This document shows, piece after piece, positions 15,129 to 24,384 of a DNA stretch of 43,766 nt. How positions within the stretch are numbered: position 1 is the stretch's first letter; each line of letters begins with the position of its first letter. The position numbers were made by a program, and so were the translations under genes. The stretch is from Euzebya rosea (GTDB lineage Bacteria; Actinomycetota; Nitriliruptoria; Euzebyales; Euzebyaceae), in assembly GCF_003073135.1 (NCBI RefSeq), contig NZ_PGDQ01000028.1, positions 1 through 43,766 of the forward strand, given 5' to 3'. Under the pieces are notes generated by a model. That model saw nothing but the letters and a program-made list of their open reading frames with translations. It had not been told where the DNA came from and did no database searches.

Positions 15129-15989
15129 ATGGACGGGACGACCCTGATCGACGACGCCGCCGACCCGCGGGTCGAGGACTTCCGGCAGATCAACGACCAG
15201 CCGGCGCGTCGCCGGATGGAGCGTGACGAGTTCTTCCTGTCGGAGGGATGGATGTCGATCGAGCGGCTGATCGACTCCGGGCACGGGTTCCGGTCGGTGC
15301 TGCTCTCCCCCTCTCGCGTGAGGCGGTTCCTGCCGTACATGGAGCGCCCGGAGCTCGAGGGGGTGCCGGTGTACGTGGCCGAGCGAGAGGTGATGCGCGA
15401 CCTCGTCGGGTTCGACATGCCGCGAGCCGTCCTGGTCTCGGCGTGTCGCCAACCGCTGGCCTCCGTCGACCACCTCGCCGCGACATCCCGCCGGCTCGTC
15501 GTGCTCGAGGCCCTGAACGACGACGAGAACGTCGGCGCCATCGCCCGGGCGGCACGGGCGTTCGGCATCGACGGCATGCTGCTGAACCCCACGTGCAACG
15601 ACCCCTACCACCGGCGCACCGTGCGGGTGAGCATGGGTGAGATCCTCCACATGCGGGTGGCTCGCGCGACCCGCGACACCTGGCCGGGCGCCCTCGACAC
15701 CCTGCACGCTGCGGGGTTCGAGACGTGGGCGATGACCCCCGACGCCGCCGCGGTCGACCTGTGGCACGCGTCGGTCCCCGATCGGCTGGCGATCCTGCTG
15801 GGCGCGGAGGGGCCCGGGCTGACGCCGGAGGTGCTCGACCGTGCGACGACGCGGGTGCGGATCCCGATCAGTCCGGCGGTCGACTCGCTGAACGTCGGAC
15901 ACGCCGCCGCGATCACGTTCGCTGCCGTCAGCAGATCGACCCCCGACACCCGGCCAACCGACCCCACCCGGGCGCGCGGCGGCGTCTGA
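15129..15989 (+). CDS. SpoU/TrmH-family RNA 2'-O-methyltransferase
   Basis: The 286-residue protein has the three SPOUT motifs: motif 1 ALNDDENVGAIARAARAFGI (128-147, catalytic Asn135 region), motif 2 AILLGAEGPGL (221-231), and motif 3 VRIPISPAVDSLNVGHAAAI (243-262). This knotted fold binds S-adenosylmethionine and methylates 2'-OH groups in rRNA or tRNA. The N-terminal 100 residues (EFFLSEGWMSIERLI) form the L30e-like RNA-binding part, so the rRNA-type subgroup is likelier than TrmL. ATG 15129 is chosen because similarity starts near it. The 265 bases before it hold no gene. Chromosomal codon use. Confidence 0.9.
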   Translation: MDGTTLIDDAADPRVEDFRQINDQPARRRMERDEFFLSEGWMSIERLIDSGHGFRSVLLSPSRVRRFLPYMERPELEGVPVYVAEREVMRDLVGFDMPRAVLVSACRQPLASVDHLAATSRRLVVLEALNDDENVGAIARAARAFGIDGMLLNPTCNDPYHRRTVRVSMGEILHMRVARATRDTWPGALDTLHAAGFETWAMTPDAAAVDLWHASVPDRLAILLGAEGPGLTPEVLDRATTRVRIPISPAVDSLNVGHAAAITFAAVSRSTPDTRPTDPTRARGGV

Positions 15990-16011
15990 GGCGACCACTA
16001 CCCTCGTCGTC

Positions 16012-17586
16012 ATGGCGCCCGTGGACCCCACCCCTCGCGACGACGTCCGTCAGCATCTCCTCGACGCGACGGCGGTGCTGCGAGAGGTCGTCGCTGCCCC
16101 CGACATGCTCGACGCGCTCGACGCCGACGAGCGGGCCGCGTTCCGCAACGCCGCGGGCGACGTGTTCTGCCCCGACCCGGAGATCCGCCGGCGCCGCACC
16201 AAGGTGCTCCAGCTGCAGCGCCGCCGTGCGCGCACCTCCCACGACGAGGACATCCTGAACGAGACCGGCATCCGCACCCTGCGCAGCCGGCCGGTCTTCG
16301 CCACCCCCGACGTCTTCCCGCCGACGGCGTTCGAGCAGCACGACGTCGCCGACGATCCCGACGCCCCCCCGTTCCGCGAGACCCTCGAGCCGCAGCACTG
16401 CTACATCTGCAAGGCCAGCTACCACGACGTCCACCACTTCTACGACCAGCTCTGCGGCCCCTGCGCGACGCTCAACTTCGCCAAGCGGGGCGAGCTCGCC
16501 GACATGCGCGGCATGGTCGTGCTCCTCACCGGCGGCCGCGTGAAGATCGGCTACCAGGCGGGCATCAAGCTGCTGCGCAGCGGCGCCGAGCTCATCGTGG
16601 CGACCCGGTTCCCCCGCGACGCCGCCAAGCGCTACGCCGCCGAGGCCGACTTCGACGACTGGGGTGACCGGCTGGAGGTGTTCGGCCTGGACCTCCGCCA
16701 CACGCCGAGCGTCGAGGCGTTCTGCGCCCACGTCCTCGCCACCCGCACCCGCCTGGACGCCATCATCAACAACGCCTGCCAGACCGTTCGTCGCCCACCG
16801 GGCTTCTACGAGCACATGCTCGAGGACGAACGCGCGTCGCTGGCCACCCTCCCACCGGAGGTCCTGCGGCTCGTCGGGTCCTACGAGGCGCAGTGGCGCA
16901 GCGCCACCGCCATCGGCGACGGGACCGATCAGGCGGCGCTGGCCCCCACCAACGGGGTCGACCCCGGCGAGCTGCCCGGGCTGTCGCATGCCGCGGAGCT
17001 GTCGCAGGCGGTGCTGATCCCCGAGGACCTGCCGACGACCGACACGATGTTCCCCGAGGGGCAGCTCGACCAGGACCTGCAGCAGGTGGACCTGCGCGGA
17101 CGCAACTCCTGGCGCCTGCAGCTGCACGAGGTCTCCACGGTCGAGCTGCTGGAGACCCACCTGGTCAACGCCGTCGCCCCGTTCGTGCTGAACGCCCGGC
17201 TCAAGCCCCTCATGGAGGCCACCCCGGGCGACCACAAGCACATCGTCAACGTGTCGGCGGTCGAGGGGCAGTTCTACCGGCCACGCAAGACCACCAAGCA
17301 CCCGCACACCAACATGGCCAAGGCGGCGCTGAACATGATGACCCGGACCTCGGCGACGGACTACCACCAGTCGGGGATCAACATGAACAGCGTCGACACC
17401 GGCTGGGTCAGCGACGAGGATCCTGTGGCGATCGCCGAGGCCAAGACGGCCGAGCACCGGTTCCATCCGCCGCTGGACATCGTGGACGGTGCCGCGCGGA
17501 TCGTCGACCCGATCATCGACGGCCTGAACACGGGGACCCACGTGTGGGGACAGTTCCTCAAGGACTACGTGCCCACCGACTGGTGA
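16012..17586 (+). CDS. SDR-fold oxidoreductase with four-cysteine insert and no catalytic Tyr
   Basis: The 524-residue protein is about twice the usual SDR length. Residues 1-125 are helical and charged. C130-x2-C133 (HCYICKASY) and C148-x2-C151 (LCGPC) form a zinc-ribbon-like pair. The Rossmann part starts at about 168 with LLTGGRVKIGYQAG, a variant of TGxxxGIG, followed by NNACQT in place of NNAG. Where SDRs have YxxxK the sequence is T433-N-M-A-K437, so the catalytic Tyr is missing. A 100-residue insertion (about 270-370) separates the halves. Similar long SDRs exist in bacteria and eukaryotes. It starts 22 nt after the methyltransferase gene. Substrate unknown; dehydrogenase activity is doubtful. 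Confidence 0.8.
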   Translation: MAPVDPTPRDDVRQHLLDATAVLREVVAAPDMLDALDADERAAFRNAAGDVFCPDPEIRRRRTKVLQLQRRRARTSHDEDILNETGIRTLRSRPVFATPDVFPPTAFEQHDVADDPDAPPFRETLEPQHCYICKASYHDVHHFYDQLCGPCATLNFAKRGELADMRGMVVLLTGGRVKIGYQAGIKLLRSGAELIVATRFPRDAAKRYAAEADFDDWGDRLEVFGLDLRHTPSVEAFCAHVLATRTRLDAIINNACQTVRRPPGFYEHMLEDERASLATLPPEVLRLVGSYEAQWRSATAIGDGTDQAALAPTNGVDPGELPGLSHAAELSQAVLIPEDLPTTDTMFPEGQLDQDLQQVDLRGRNSWRLQLHEVSTVELLETHLVNAVAPFVLNARLKPLMEATPGDHKHIVNVSAVEGQFYRPRKTTKHPHTNMAKAALNMMTRTSATDYHQSGINMNSVDTGWVSDEDPVAIAEAKTAEHRFHPPLDIVDGAARIVDPIIDGLNTGTHVWGQFLKDYVPTDW

Positions 17587-17615
17587 GCACGTGTGCGCCC
17601 TCGACGCCCGTCAGC

Positions 17616-17639
17616 AACGCCGGCTGATCAGCCGACGTT
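17616..17639. terminator. bidirectional terminator between convergent genes
   Basis: AACGCCGGCT and AGCCGACGTT form a 10-bp stem with one mismatch and a GATC loop. It lies between the SDR stop (17586) and overlaps the last codons of the CocE-like gene on the other strand, so it can end transcription from both sides. Confidence 0.6.
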
Positions 17640-19265
17640 GAAGGGGGTCTCGTTGAGCGTGATCACCGGCGCGGGGACGGTGAACGTCGAGCTGTTGTGC
17701 TGGCGCAAGCGGTTGGTCTGGAAGCCGCCGGCGTCGAACTCGGTACGGGGGCTGTCCAGCAGCGGCAGCTCGGCGAACGCCTCGATGACTGCGACGGGCG
17801 ACTGGGTCGGCTGGTGGACCCACCACTCGGCGTTGGATCCGCTGATCAGCACGCCGATCCGGTGGCCCTCGGCGAACACCCAGTCCTGTCCGTACATCTG
17901 CAGGCGATGGCGCATCAGGCCGGGCAGGCGGATCATGTCCGCGCCGCGGCTGACAAGGGTGGCGGTGCCGTCGGGGGCGATGTCGTAGACGTTGCCGACC
18001 ACGTTGGTGCGGGGGGCGGTGACCGCCAGGTCCAGGTCGAGGACCGGCTCGCCTGCCAGGTGCCGGTCGCCGGGCAGCGGCTGGGAGAACGACCAGATCC
18101 CGTCACCGGTCACCGGCGCGGTGCCGAGCGAGACGAGCGCCCCCGTCGGCGATCCGAAGTTCAACCCGTTGTCGGTGTAGACCCCGCCGTTGATGGTGCT
18201 GGTCCGCACGACCGCGTCGGCAGGCGGCCACGAGTCCTCGCCCCGGTAGCGTCCCAGGTTGTCCTGCACCTCGACCTGCGGGAGGTCCAGCCAGGCCTGC
18301 TCGGCCGCCGCGTCATCCTTCAGGTACGCGTCGAGGAAGATCATCATCTGCTCGGCCCAGTCGGCACGGCCGACGGCGTGACCCGACTCGGAGTTCTCGG
18401 CGTCGGTGCCCCGGACGTGGTCGAACTGGCCGAACCACGCGCGCTTGGGTCCCCCGATGCCCTCCCAGTACGCGAAGGCGCCGTCGGGCTTGGTGTTGCG
18501 CTCGAGGAAACCCTGCATCAGGAACAGCGGGACGTCGCTGCCCCTGGAGGCGTTGATGAGCTCGCGCTGCTGCCAGAAGGCCGAGTCGGCCCGGTCGTCC
18601 TGCTGCGCGGTGTAGTACTCCACGGCGCACGTCGGCGGGCTGAGGGTCATGAAGCTGGTCGGGGTGACCAGGGAGTTGGCGAAGCGGATGCCGTCGTCGT
18701 ACAGGTAGCGGTAGCCGTCGAAGACGGGTTCCTGGCTGATGACCGCGGCGAGCCCGTCGGGCTGGTTGGCCATGCCCATCAGGCCGGTCCAGCCGTCGTA
18801 GGACTTGCCCAGCAGCGCGACGTTGCCGTTGGACCACTCCTGGCTGGCAGCCCACTCGACGGCGGCGACGACGTCCATCTGCTCGCCCGGGCCGCCCCAG
18901 TCGCTGCAGCCCTCGGACTGACCGAAGCCGCGCATCGTGGCGATGGCGTAGGTGTAGCCCTGCTCCAGCGCGCCGGTGGCCTCGAAGAAGTCGTCGAAGC
19001 GCGTGGACGGGCCACCGTTCTCCGGCAGCGTGTAGGGGCTGACGACCAGGATGACCGGCTGGGGCTCGTCCTCGGGTGTGCCGTCGGCGCGGATCACGTC
19101 GATGTCGAGGATGGTGCCGTCCAGCGACGGCACGTCGAACTCCCAGTGGGTGGTGTCCTCGGGCTGGGCGCCGGCGGGCGTCGCCACTGGCAGCAGGACG
19201 GCGACCATCGCGACCAGCGCGAGGGCCATGGCCACGAACGAGGGACGGGTGGCGTTGCGGTGCAT
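17628..19265 (-). CDS. secreted CocE/NonD-type alpha/beta hydrolase (X-Pro peptidase S15 family)
   Basis: ATG 19265 is chosen because GGAG lies 7 nt upstream; the GTG four codons earlier is less likely. The first 33 residues are a signal peptide (MALALVAMVAVLLP, ending TPAGAQ). The catalytic domain shows the nucleophile elbow GKSYDGWTG, a later Asp in the FLDAYLKDD region and a candidate His in GQFDHVRG. The C-terminal third is the jelly-roll domain of CocE/X-Pro dipeptidyl-peptidase proteins (GDRHLAGEPVLDLDLAVTAP). Length, 545 residues, is normal. It acts outside the membrane on esters, amides or Pro-peptides; the substrate cannot be told. Confidence 0.87.
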   Translation of the reverse strand: MHRNATRPSFVAMALALVAMVAVLLPVATPAGAQPEDTTHWEFDVPSLDGTILDIDVIRADGTPEDEPQPVILVVSPYTLPENGGPSTRFDDFFEATGALEQGYTYAIATMRGFGQSEGCSDWGGPGEQMDVVAAVEWAASQEWSNGNVALLGKSYDGWTGLMGMANQPDGLAAVISQEPVFDGYRYLYDDGIRFANSLVTPTSFMTLSPPTCAVEYYTAQQDDRADSAFWQQRELINASRGSDVPLFLMQGFLERNTKPDGAFAYWEGIGGPKRAWFGQFDHVRGTDAENSESGHAVGRADWAEQMMIFLDAYLKDDAAAEQAWLDLPQVEVQDNLGRYRGEDSWPPADAVVRTSTINGGVYTDNGLNFGSPTGALVSLGTAPVTGDGIWSFSQPLPGDRHLAGEPVLDLDLAVTAPRTNVVGNVYDIAPDGTATLVSRGADMIRLPGLMRHRLQMYGQDWVFAEGHRIGVLISGSNAEWWVHQPTQSPVAVIEAFAELPLLDSPRTEFDAGGFQTNRLRQHNSSTFTVPAPVITLNETPFNVG

Positions 19266-19416
19266 CGGGTTCTCCACGAGAGGGGGCTCACATCCTGTTC
19301 GCCGTGAGCGCGCCGATCTCCTCCCCGTCCTCGATCCATCGGGCCTCGTGCGCCGCAGTCGCTAGCGTGTGACTGGCTTCTCCCCCGTCCCCCTGTCTGC
19401 CGTCGAGTCGACCCTC

Positions 19417-20352
19417 ATGACTACCGCGTACCTTGCCGCCCCCAACCACGAAGACGAGCTCGACGAGGAGCTCGCGCGCGGTGGCGTCGCCGTGACCGCC
19501 ACCCACGGGCGCCTCCGGATCGCCGAGGGCGCCCGTGTCCATGCAGCCTGGGCGGCCAACACCTGGTGGGATGCCGAGCGGATCCCGGTCACCTCGATCG
19601 GGCACGCCGCCAAGGAGCTGAAGGCTCGTCAGCGGAACTGGGCGCTCTACGCGCCCGAGCACCGGGGACGGGCCGAGCTGATCGCCGAGAAGCTGCCGCA
19701 CGTGTCGTCCAGGCCGCTGGAGATCGGCGAGGTCGCACCCGACGCGCCGCTGGGCTCGTGGACCCTGCTGGACCGCAACACGGTGCTGGCCGCGACGACG
19801 TGCGACAGCCCGTTCCCCAACGGGGAGCCCAGCTTCGTGGAGGACCGCGAGGGCCCCCCGAGCCGGGCCTACCTCAAGCTGTGGGAGGTGTTCGCCCGCT
19901 TCCGTCGCCAGCCCGGACCGGGAGACCGGTGCCTGGACCTCGGGGCCGCACCCGGCGGGTGGACATGGCTGCTCGCGCGGAGCGGCGCGCATGTGACGGC
20001 TGTCGACAAGGCGCCGCTGGCCGAGGACGTCGCCCGGATGCCGAACGTGACCTGGCGGGAGGGCTCGGCGTTCGCGATGGATCCGGCTGACCACGAGCCG
20101 GTCGACTGGTGGTGCAGCGACATCATCGCCTACCCCGATCGGCTGCGGGGGCTGGCCGAGCGATGGCTGGCCGCCGGGAAGGTCCGCAACCTCGTCTGCA
20201 CGGTGAAGCTTCAGGGCGCCACCGACCACGAGGCCGTCGCGAGGTGGCGCGCCCTCCCCGGAGCCCAGGTCGTCCACCTCGACCACAACAAGCACGAGCT
20301 CACCTGCGTGGTCCTCGACGCGGACCCGCGGGGACGAGCAACGGCGCCGTAG
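19417..20352 (+). CDS. RlmM/FtsJ-type SAM-dependent rRNA 2'-O-methyltransferase
   Basis: The 311-residue protein has an N-terminal part with THUMP-like character (about 1-120), then SRAYLKLWEVF (149-159, catalytic Lys154), the SAM loop CLDLGAAPGGWTWLL (D174), VTAVDKAPL, a CSDII Asp, and VKLQGATDHE carrying the second Lys. This K-D-K layout and order match RlmM, which methylates C2498 of 23S rRNA in gamma-proteobacteria; the actinobacterial target may differ. The start at ATG 19417 lacks a clear ribosome binding site. It is divergent from the hydrolase, so the 150-bp gap holds both promoters. Confidence 0.85.
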   Translation: MTTAYLAAPNHEDELDEELARGGVAVTATHGRLRIAEGARVHAAWAANTWWDAERIPVTSIGHAAKELKARQRNWALYAPEHRGRAELIAEKLPHVSSRPLEIGEVAPDAPLGSWTLLDRNTVLAATTCDSPFPNGEPSFVEDREGPPSRAYLKLWEVFARFRRQPGPGDRCLDLGAAPGGWTWLLARSGAHVTAVDKAPLAEDVARMPNVTWREGSAFAMDPADHEPVDWWCSDIIAYPDRLRGLAERWLAAGKVRNLVCTVKLQGATDHEAVARWRALPGAQVVHLDHNKHELTCVVLDADPRGRATAP

Positions 20353-20366
20353 GCGCCAGCTGGATC

Positions 20367-20391
20367 GGCGGCAGAACCCCCGGGTGCCGCC
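20367..20391. terminator. hairpin downstream of the RlmM-like gene
   Basis: GGCGGCA and TGCCGCC form a perfect 7-bp stem around an 11-base loop that contains CCCGGG. It begins 15 bp after the methyltransferase stop and also borders the small minus-strand gene, so it can serve both directions. Confidence 0.5.
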
Positions 20392-20556
20392 TCAGGCGCG
20401 CAGGGCCCGGCGCGCCCGCACGACCGTCACCATCGGGACCCGGAGGCGCCGCCGACGTTGCGGACGAGGACGAGGGGTGGCCAGGCGGCTCGGCATCTGC
20501 CGGGCCATGCGGTGGGACGCGATCGTGGGGTACGGACCTTCGGCTGAGTGGCGCAT
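20392..20556 (-). CDS. small Arg-rich protein, 54 residues
   Basis: ATG 20556 is preceded by GAGGGAGAACCCC, a good ribosome binding site 8 nt away. The product reads HSAEGPYPTIASHRMARQMP, then becomes very basic (RPRPQRRRRLRVP) and ends VRARRALRA. It lies 100 bp downstream of the large ATPase gene on the same strand. A basic unstructured peptide may bind nucleic acid or acidic protein. No family recognised. Because GC-rich DNA easily makes Arg-rich frames, the binding site is the main support. Confidence 0.4.
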   Translation of the reverse strand: MRHSAEGPYPTIASHRMARQMPSRLATPRPRPQRRRRLRVPMVTVVRARRALRA

Positions 20557-20656
20557 GGGGTTCTCCCTCGGAGTGGTGATCGGACGCGCACCCCATGGGC
20601 GCGAGAACCGCCATCCGGCTCGTGAGATCGCCTCTCTCGTGCGACGTCTGCGTTGC

Positions 20657-23600
20657 TCAGCTGGTCGACACGTCCCACTCCACGTGGTCGCCCGGGTCGT
20701 AGACACACCGGACGCCGAGCCTGACGTGGTCACGAAGGTGCGCGCCGAGCGCCGGGTGGCACTCCTCCAGTCGCGCCAGCGTGTAGCGGATCCGTGCGCC
20801 CACGGCCTGACGGGCCCGCTCCTCCCCGTCGGCGCTCCTCCGTGTCCTCCCGGCCAACCCGGCGGCCGCGCGCAGCTGGTCCACGATCCATTCCCGCCGC
20901 TCGGAGGCCTCGGCCGCCCGGCCATCGTCACCCGCCGCCTCGGCGTCGGCGATCTCCTCCTCCAGGGCCACGGCCTCGTGGGCGTAGCGCCGCTTCGCGA
21001 CCTCGTCGAGGACGGGGAGCTGCTGCGCGATCACCCCTCCCCCGGTCAGGTCGAACACGTGGACCTCCCGTCCGGCGTTGGCCAGCAGCGTGGCCAGGTC
21101 CCGGACCCCCTTGGCGTCCGCCAGCACCGTCTCGTGTCCCTCGAAGGCCACCGTCCAGCCCGCACCCGTTCGGCGCCAGACCCCCGCCCCGGCCACGTCC
21201 CGCCGATCCTCCTCGGGCGGACCCTCGTGGACCGGTGCGACAGGTGACGAGGCGACCGGTCCGCCCCCGATGGCCGCAACGCCCCACCGGGTGGCCAGGT
21301 TGCCGGCGCGTTCGGCGAGCAGGCCGGCGCCGATCGACTCGGCCCGCCGAGCCGCCTCGGCCAGCAGCTCCTGACCCCGCCTGCGGTCCCCGCCCTCGAC
21401 GGCCAGCTGCGCCAGGGCCAGCTGGCAGCGGATGATCCGCTCGGGCATCGGCAGGGACTCGTAGACCTCGAGGGCACGTCGCCACGCTGCCTCGACCTCC
21501 TCCGGCGGACGCCCCCGCAGCTGGGCGTCGATCGCCTCCAGCCGCAGCCGCTCACCAGCGTGGATCCGGGTCTCACCGTCGGCCGCCGCGCGGCGAACCA
21601 ACGCGATCACCTCCCCCAGGTCCTCCCCACCCCCCGCGGCGCGTACCACGTCGGCGACCAACGCCCCGACCTCCCCCGCCCAGAACCGCGAGCCGTCCGG
21701 GTTGGTCACGGCCTCCAACGCCTCCCCCACCCTGACCCGCGCCGTCTCCACGTCACCCTCGGCCAGCGCCAGCTCGGCGGCCAGCTGTCCCCAGAAGGCC
21801 ACGAACCATGTCTGCTGCGACCCGCCCATGGCGGCCTTGGCGTCCTCCATCAGCCGACGGGCGAGGGGGAGGTCGCCGGACCGCACCGCGGCCATGCCCG
21901 TCTGGGTCATCAGGCCGGCACGCGTCGAGCCCGCCGGAGCGACGGGGATCGCCTGCATCCCGATCGCCAGCGCCTCGGCGAACCGGCCGCTGTCGACCAG
22001 CGGGCCCAGCAGGTTGACGCGCAGGTCCATGCCCCAGGTCCGGTCGAGGCCGTGGTCCACGGCGATGGCGATCGCCCGGTTGCACTCTTCGATGGCATCG
22101 TCGAACGCCCCCTGGTTGGCGAGGATCCCCGAACGGTTCACGGCGCCGCGCATCTGCTGGTGGACCGACCCGCATGCAGCAGCCACGGCCTGGCCGTCGG
22201 CGAACAAGGCGGCGGCCTCCTCGGCCATGCCCTGCTGTCCTCGCACCGTGGCCAGGGAGATGATGGCTTCGGCCTCCGCTGCGCACGGGCCGACCCGACG
22301 TGCGACCTCGATGGCCTCCTCGGCCATCGCCACGGCCTCACCGAACCGACCCTCCATCGTCAGGCGGCTGCAGAAGGCCGCGGTGATCGTCGCCCGGGCC
22401 GGGCTGTCCCCGTCCGGCAGGGCGGCCAGCGCCTGCTGGAAGGCCGCGAGGGCACGTGGCCAGTCCAGCTCCAGTCCCCGGGCGATCGTCTTGTGGGCCA
22501 GCGCCACCCGCGTCGGGTCCACGTCGGGCGGGAAGCTGGCGAGCGCCAGCTCGGCGTACCTCACGGCGTTGGTGGGGTCGATGTCGGCCTCGGCGCACGC
22601 GGCGGCGAGCTCGTACACACCGGCCAGGTCGGTACCGGTCCGGGCGCTGCTGTCGGCCACCGTGGGCCAGAGCTCCGCGACCCGTTCCAGGCCGGCGACG
22701 GCGTCGCGATAGCCGAACGCGTCACGCGCACGCAGGGCTGCGGCGTGGGCGGCGGACAGCTCCTCCGCCCGTCGTCCGGTGATCCGCAGGTGGCGGGCCA
22801 GGCGGGTTGCGTACGGGCCCTCCGGGCCACCCTCGGACAGCAGCAGGTCGGCGATGGCCCCGTGCAGGCGCTGCCGCTCGTGGGGGAGGGTGGCCTCGTC
22901 GACCGCGTCGGCGATGAGCGCGTGGCGGAAGCGGTACCCGTCGTCGGTGGCGACGAGCAGGCCCGCGGAGACGGCGTCGCGGAGCGCCAGGTCCAGGGCC
23001 GGTCCGTCCAGGCCGGCCATCGCCTCGACCAGGCGATGGGTCACCTGCTCCCCTCCTGCGGCAGCCACGATCTCCAGCACACGCCGGGTGGACGATGGGC
23101 AGCGGTCGACCCGGTCGAGCAGCAGGTCCGCCAGCGTGTCGGTGACCTCACCGTGACCGGCGGCCAGCTGCAGCGCGTGCAGCGGGTTGCCGCCGCAACG
23201 GTCGAGGACCCTCGGCAGGTCGTCGCGGTCCAGCAGTGCGTCGGCGACCAGCTCGGCCACCGACGCGTCGTCCAGCGGCCCGAGCTCGACGAGCCGGGCG
23301 CGGCCGGAGCGACGGACGCCCGTGAGCAGTGGGTGCACCGGGTGGGTCCGGTCGATCTCGTCCGCGCGGCCGGTGAGCACGGTGAGGACAGGGCTGTCGG
23401 TGAGGTTCCCGACCAGGAACGTCAGCAGGTCGGCCGTCGCCGGATCGCACCAGTGCACGTCCTCGACGAGGAGGAGCAGCAGGCCACTGTGGGCGGCGGC
23501 CTGCTCGACCACGCGGAGGAGGTGCTCGTACAGCTGGGTGTGGCCGAGGTCGGCGTCCCCTGCGTCGGACGCCTCGAGCGGGGCGGCGACCTCCGGCACC

Positions 23601-23962
23601 AGTCGGCCCAGCACCCGCCTCGCCGGGGTGCCGAGCGTCAGCCCCCACGCGTCCGGGTGCCGGAGGCTCGCGCGCACGGCCTGGACGATCGGGGCGTAGG
23701 GCAGGCGGGCCGACGCGATGTCCAGGCACTCCCCGCGCATGACCGCGGCGTCCGGCAGGGCCGAGGCCAGCGCATCCAGCATCGTGGTCTTGCCCATGCC
23801 GGCGTCGCCGGTCACGACGGCCACACGTGCCTCGGCAGTCCGCTGGGCCTGCTCGGCGAGGGTCAGCACCATCTCGAGCTCGGCGCGCCGGCCCGCAGGA
23901 TGGCGCGCAGGGGCCCGGGCCGTCGATCTCGCCGGCCCGTCCACCGTCCCCCCGCCCGACAT
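20657..23962 (-). CDS. large AAA ATPase with helical repeats (LuxR/MalT-like regulator without LuxR domain)
   Basis: I start at ATG 23962 (MSGGG); the longer frame adds 71 compositionally odd residues that overlap the divergent gene's promoter. The 1101-residue protein has a P-loop GDAGMGKT (52-59), LLLLVEDVHWCDPATADLL as Walker B, RADEID-like sensor text, then from about 350 an alpha-helical repeat region of TPR type. Instead of a C-terminal LuxR helix-turn-helix it ends with a 180-residue domain: WTVAFEGHETVLADAKGVRD, LATLLANAGREVHVFDL and a charged coiled coil. I know this end from other actinobacterial ATPases and cyclases but not its role. It is probably a signal-transduction ATPase. Divergent from the 89-residue gene. 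Confidence 0.8.
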   Translation of the reverse strand: MSGGGTVDGPARSTARAPARHPAGRRAELEMVLTLAEQAQRTAEARVAVVTGDAGMGKTTMLDALASALPDAAVMRGECLDIASARLPYAPIVQAVRASLRHPDAWGLTLGTPARRVLGRLVPEVAAPLEASDAGDADLGHTQLYEHLLRVVEQAAAHSGLLLLLVEDVHWCDPATADLLTFLVGNLTDSPVLTVLTGRADEIDRTHPVHPLLTGVRRSGRARLVELGPLDDASVAELVADALLDRDDLPRVLDRCGGNPLHALQLAAGHGEVTDTLADLLLDRVDRCPSSTRRVLEIVAAAGGEQVTHRLVEAMAGLDGPALDLALRDAVSAGLLVATDDGYRFRHALIADAVDEATLPHERQRLHGAIADLLLSEGGPEGPYATRLARHLRITGRRAEELSAAHAAALRARDAFGYRDAVAGLERVAELWPTVADSSARTGTDLAGVYELAAACAEADIDPTNAVRYAELALASFPPDVDPTRVALAHKTIARGLELDWPRALAAFQQALAALPDGDSPARATITAAFCSRLTMEGRFGEAVAMAEEAIEVARRVGPCAAEAEAIISLATVRGQQGMAEEAAALFADGQAVAAACGSVHQQMRGAVNRSGILANQGAFDDAIEECNRAIAIAVDHGLDRTWGMDLRVNLLGPLVDSGRFAEALAIGMQAIPVAPAGSTRAGLMTQTGMAAVRSGDLPLARRLMEDAKAAMGGSQQTWFVAFWGQLAAELALAEGDVETARVRVGEALEAVTNPDGSRFWAGEVGALVADVVRAAGGGEDLGEVIALVRRAAADGETRIHAGERLRLEAIDAQLRGRPPEEVEAAWRRALEVYESLPMPERIIRCQLALAQLAVEGGDRRRGQELLAEAARRAESIGAGLLAERAGNLATRWGVAAIGGGPVASSPVAPVHEGPPEEDRRDVAGAGVWRRTGAGWTVAFEGHETVLADAKGVRDLATLLANAGREVHVFDLTGGGVIAQQLPVLDEVAKRRYAHEAVALEEEIADAEAAGDDGRAAEASERREWIVDQLRAAAGLAGRTRRSADGEERARQAVGARIRYTLARLEECHPALGAHLRDHVRLGVRCVYDPGDHVEWDVSTS

Positions 23963-24110
23963 CCAAGGCTGGGTCGTGCTGCTCCTCCCCAACGTCGAGA
24001 AAACTAGTCTTCGAACCGCGACCGGGAAAGTGCCGGATGACTGTCGAGACTGTCGTCCGTGGTTCACTCGCCGGGCTGGTTGGGTCGAGCCGACGGCGGG
24101 AGGATGCGGC

Positions 24111-24380
24111 ATGCACATGCGCGCCGTCCATGTCGACCCCGTCGGGCGGTTCTCCCTCGAGGTCGACGACGACACCGGTCTGACCTACCTCGGCATCCCC
24201 GTGCGCAACAGCATGGTCGAGTACACCGAGTGGTACCGGGTCGACCGCGAGCTGTTCACGGCGTTCGTCGTGGATCCGTCCTCGGCGCGACCGATGGTCG
24301 AACGAGCCCGGCGGCGGGAGATCGACCACCTCCTCCTGTTGCCGCCGGGGCGGGACCGAGGCGTGGCCGACCCCAATTGA
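24111..24380 (+). CDS. small conserved-looking protein of unknown function
   Basis: ATG 24111 has GGGAGG about 9 nt upstream. The 89-residue product reads VHVDPVGRFSLEVDDDTGLT, YLGIPVRNSMVEYTEWYRVD, then a helix with ARPMVERARRREIDHLLLLP. Codon use is good and the RNSMVEYTEWY stretch looks like a conserved core seen in other small actinobacterial proteins. No domain name can be given. It sits between the divergent ATPase gene and the dehydrogenase gene 66 bp downstream; the palindrome right after its stop suggests separate control. Confidence 0.7.
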   Translation: MHMRAVHVDPVGRFSLEVDDDTGLTYLGIPVRNSMVEYTEWYRVDRELFTAFVVDPSSARPMVERARRREIDHLLLLPPGRDRGVADPN

Positions 24381-24384
24381 TGAG

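Noticed and set aside
21560-24007. 815-codon plus-strand frame opposite the large ATPase
   Set aside because: No domain is recognisable, the His/Gln/Arg composition is typical of antisense frames, and the opposite strand has Walker motifs and helical repeats.
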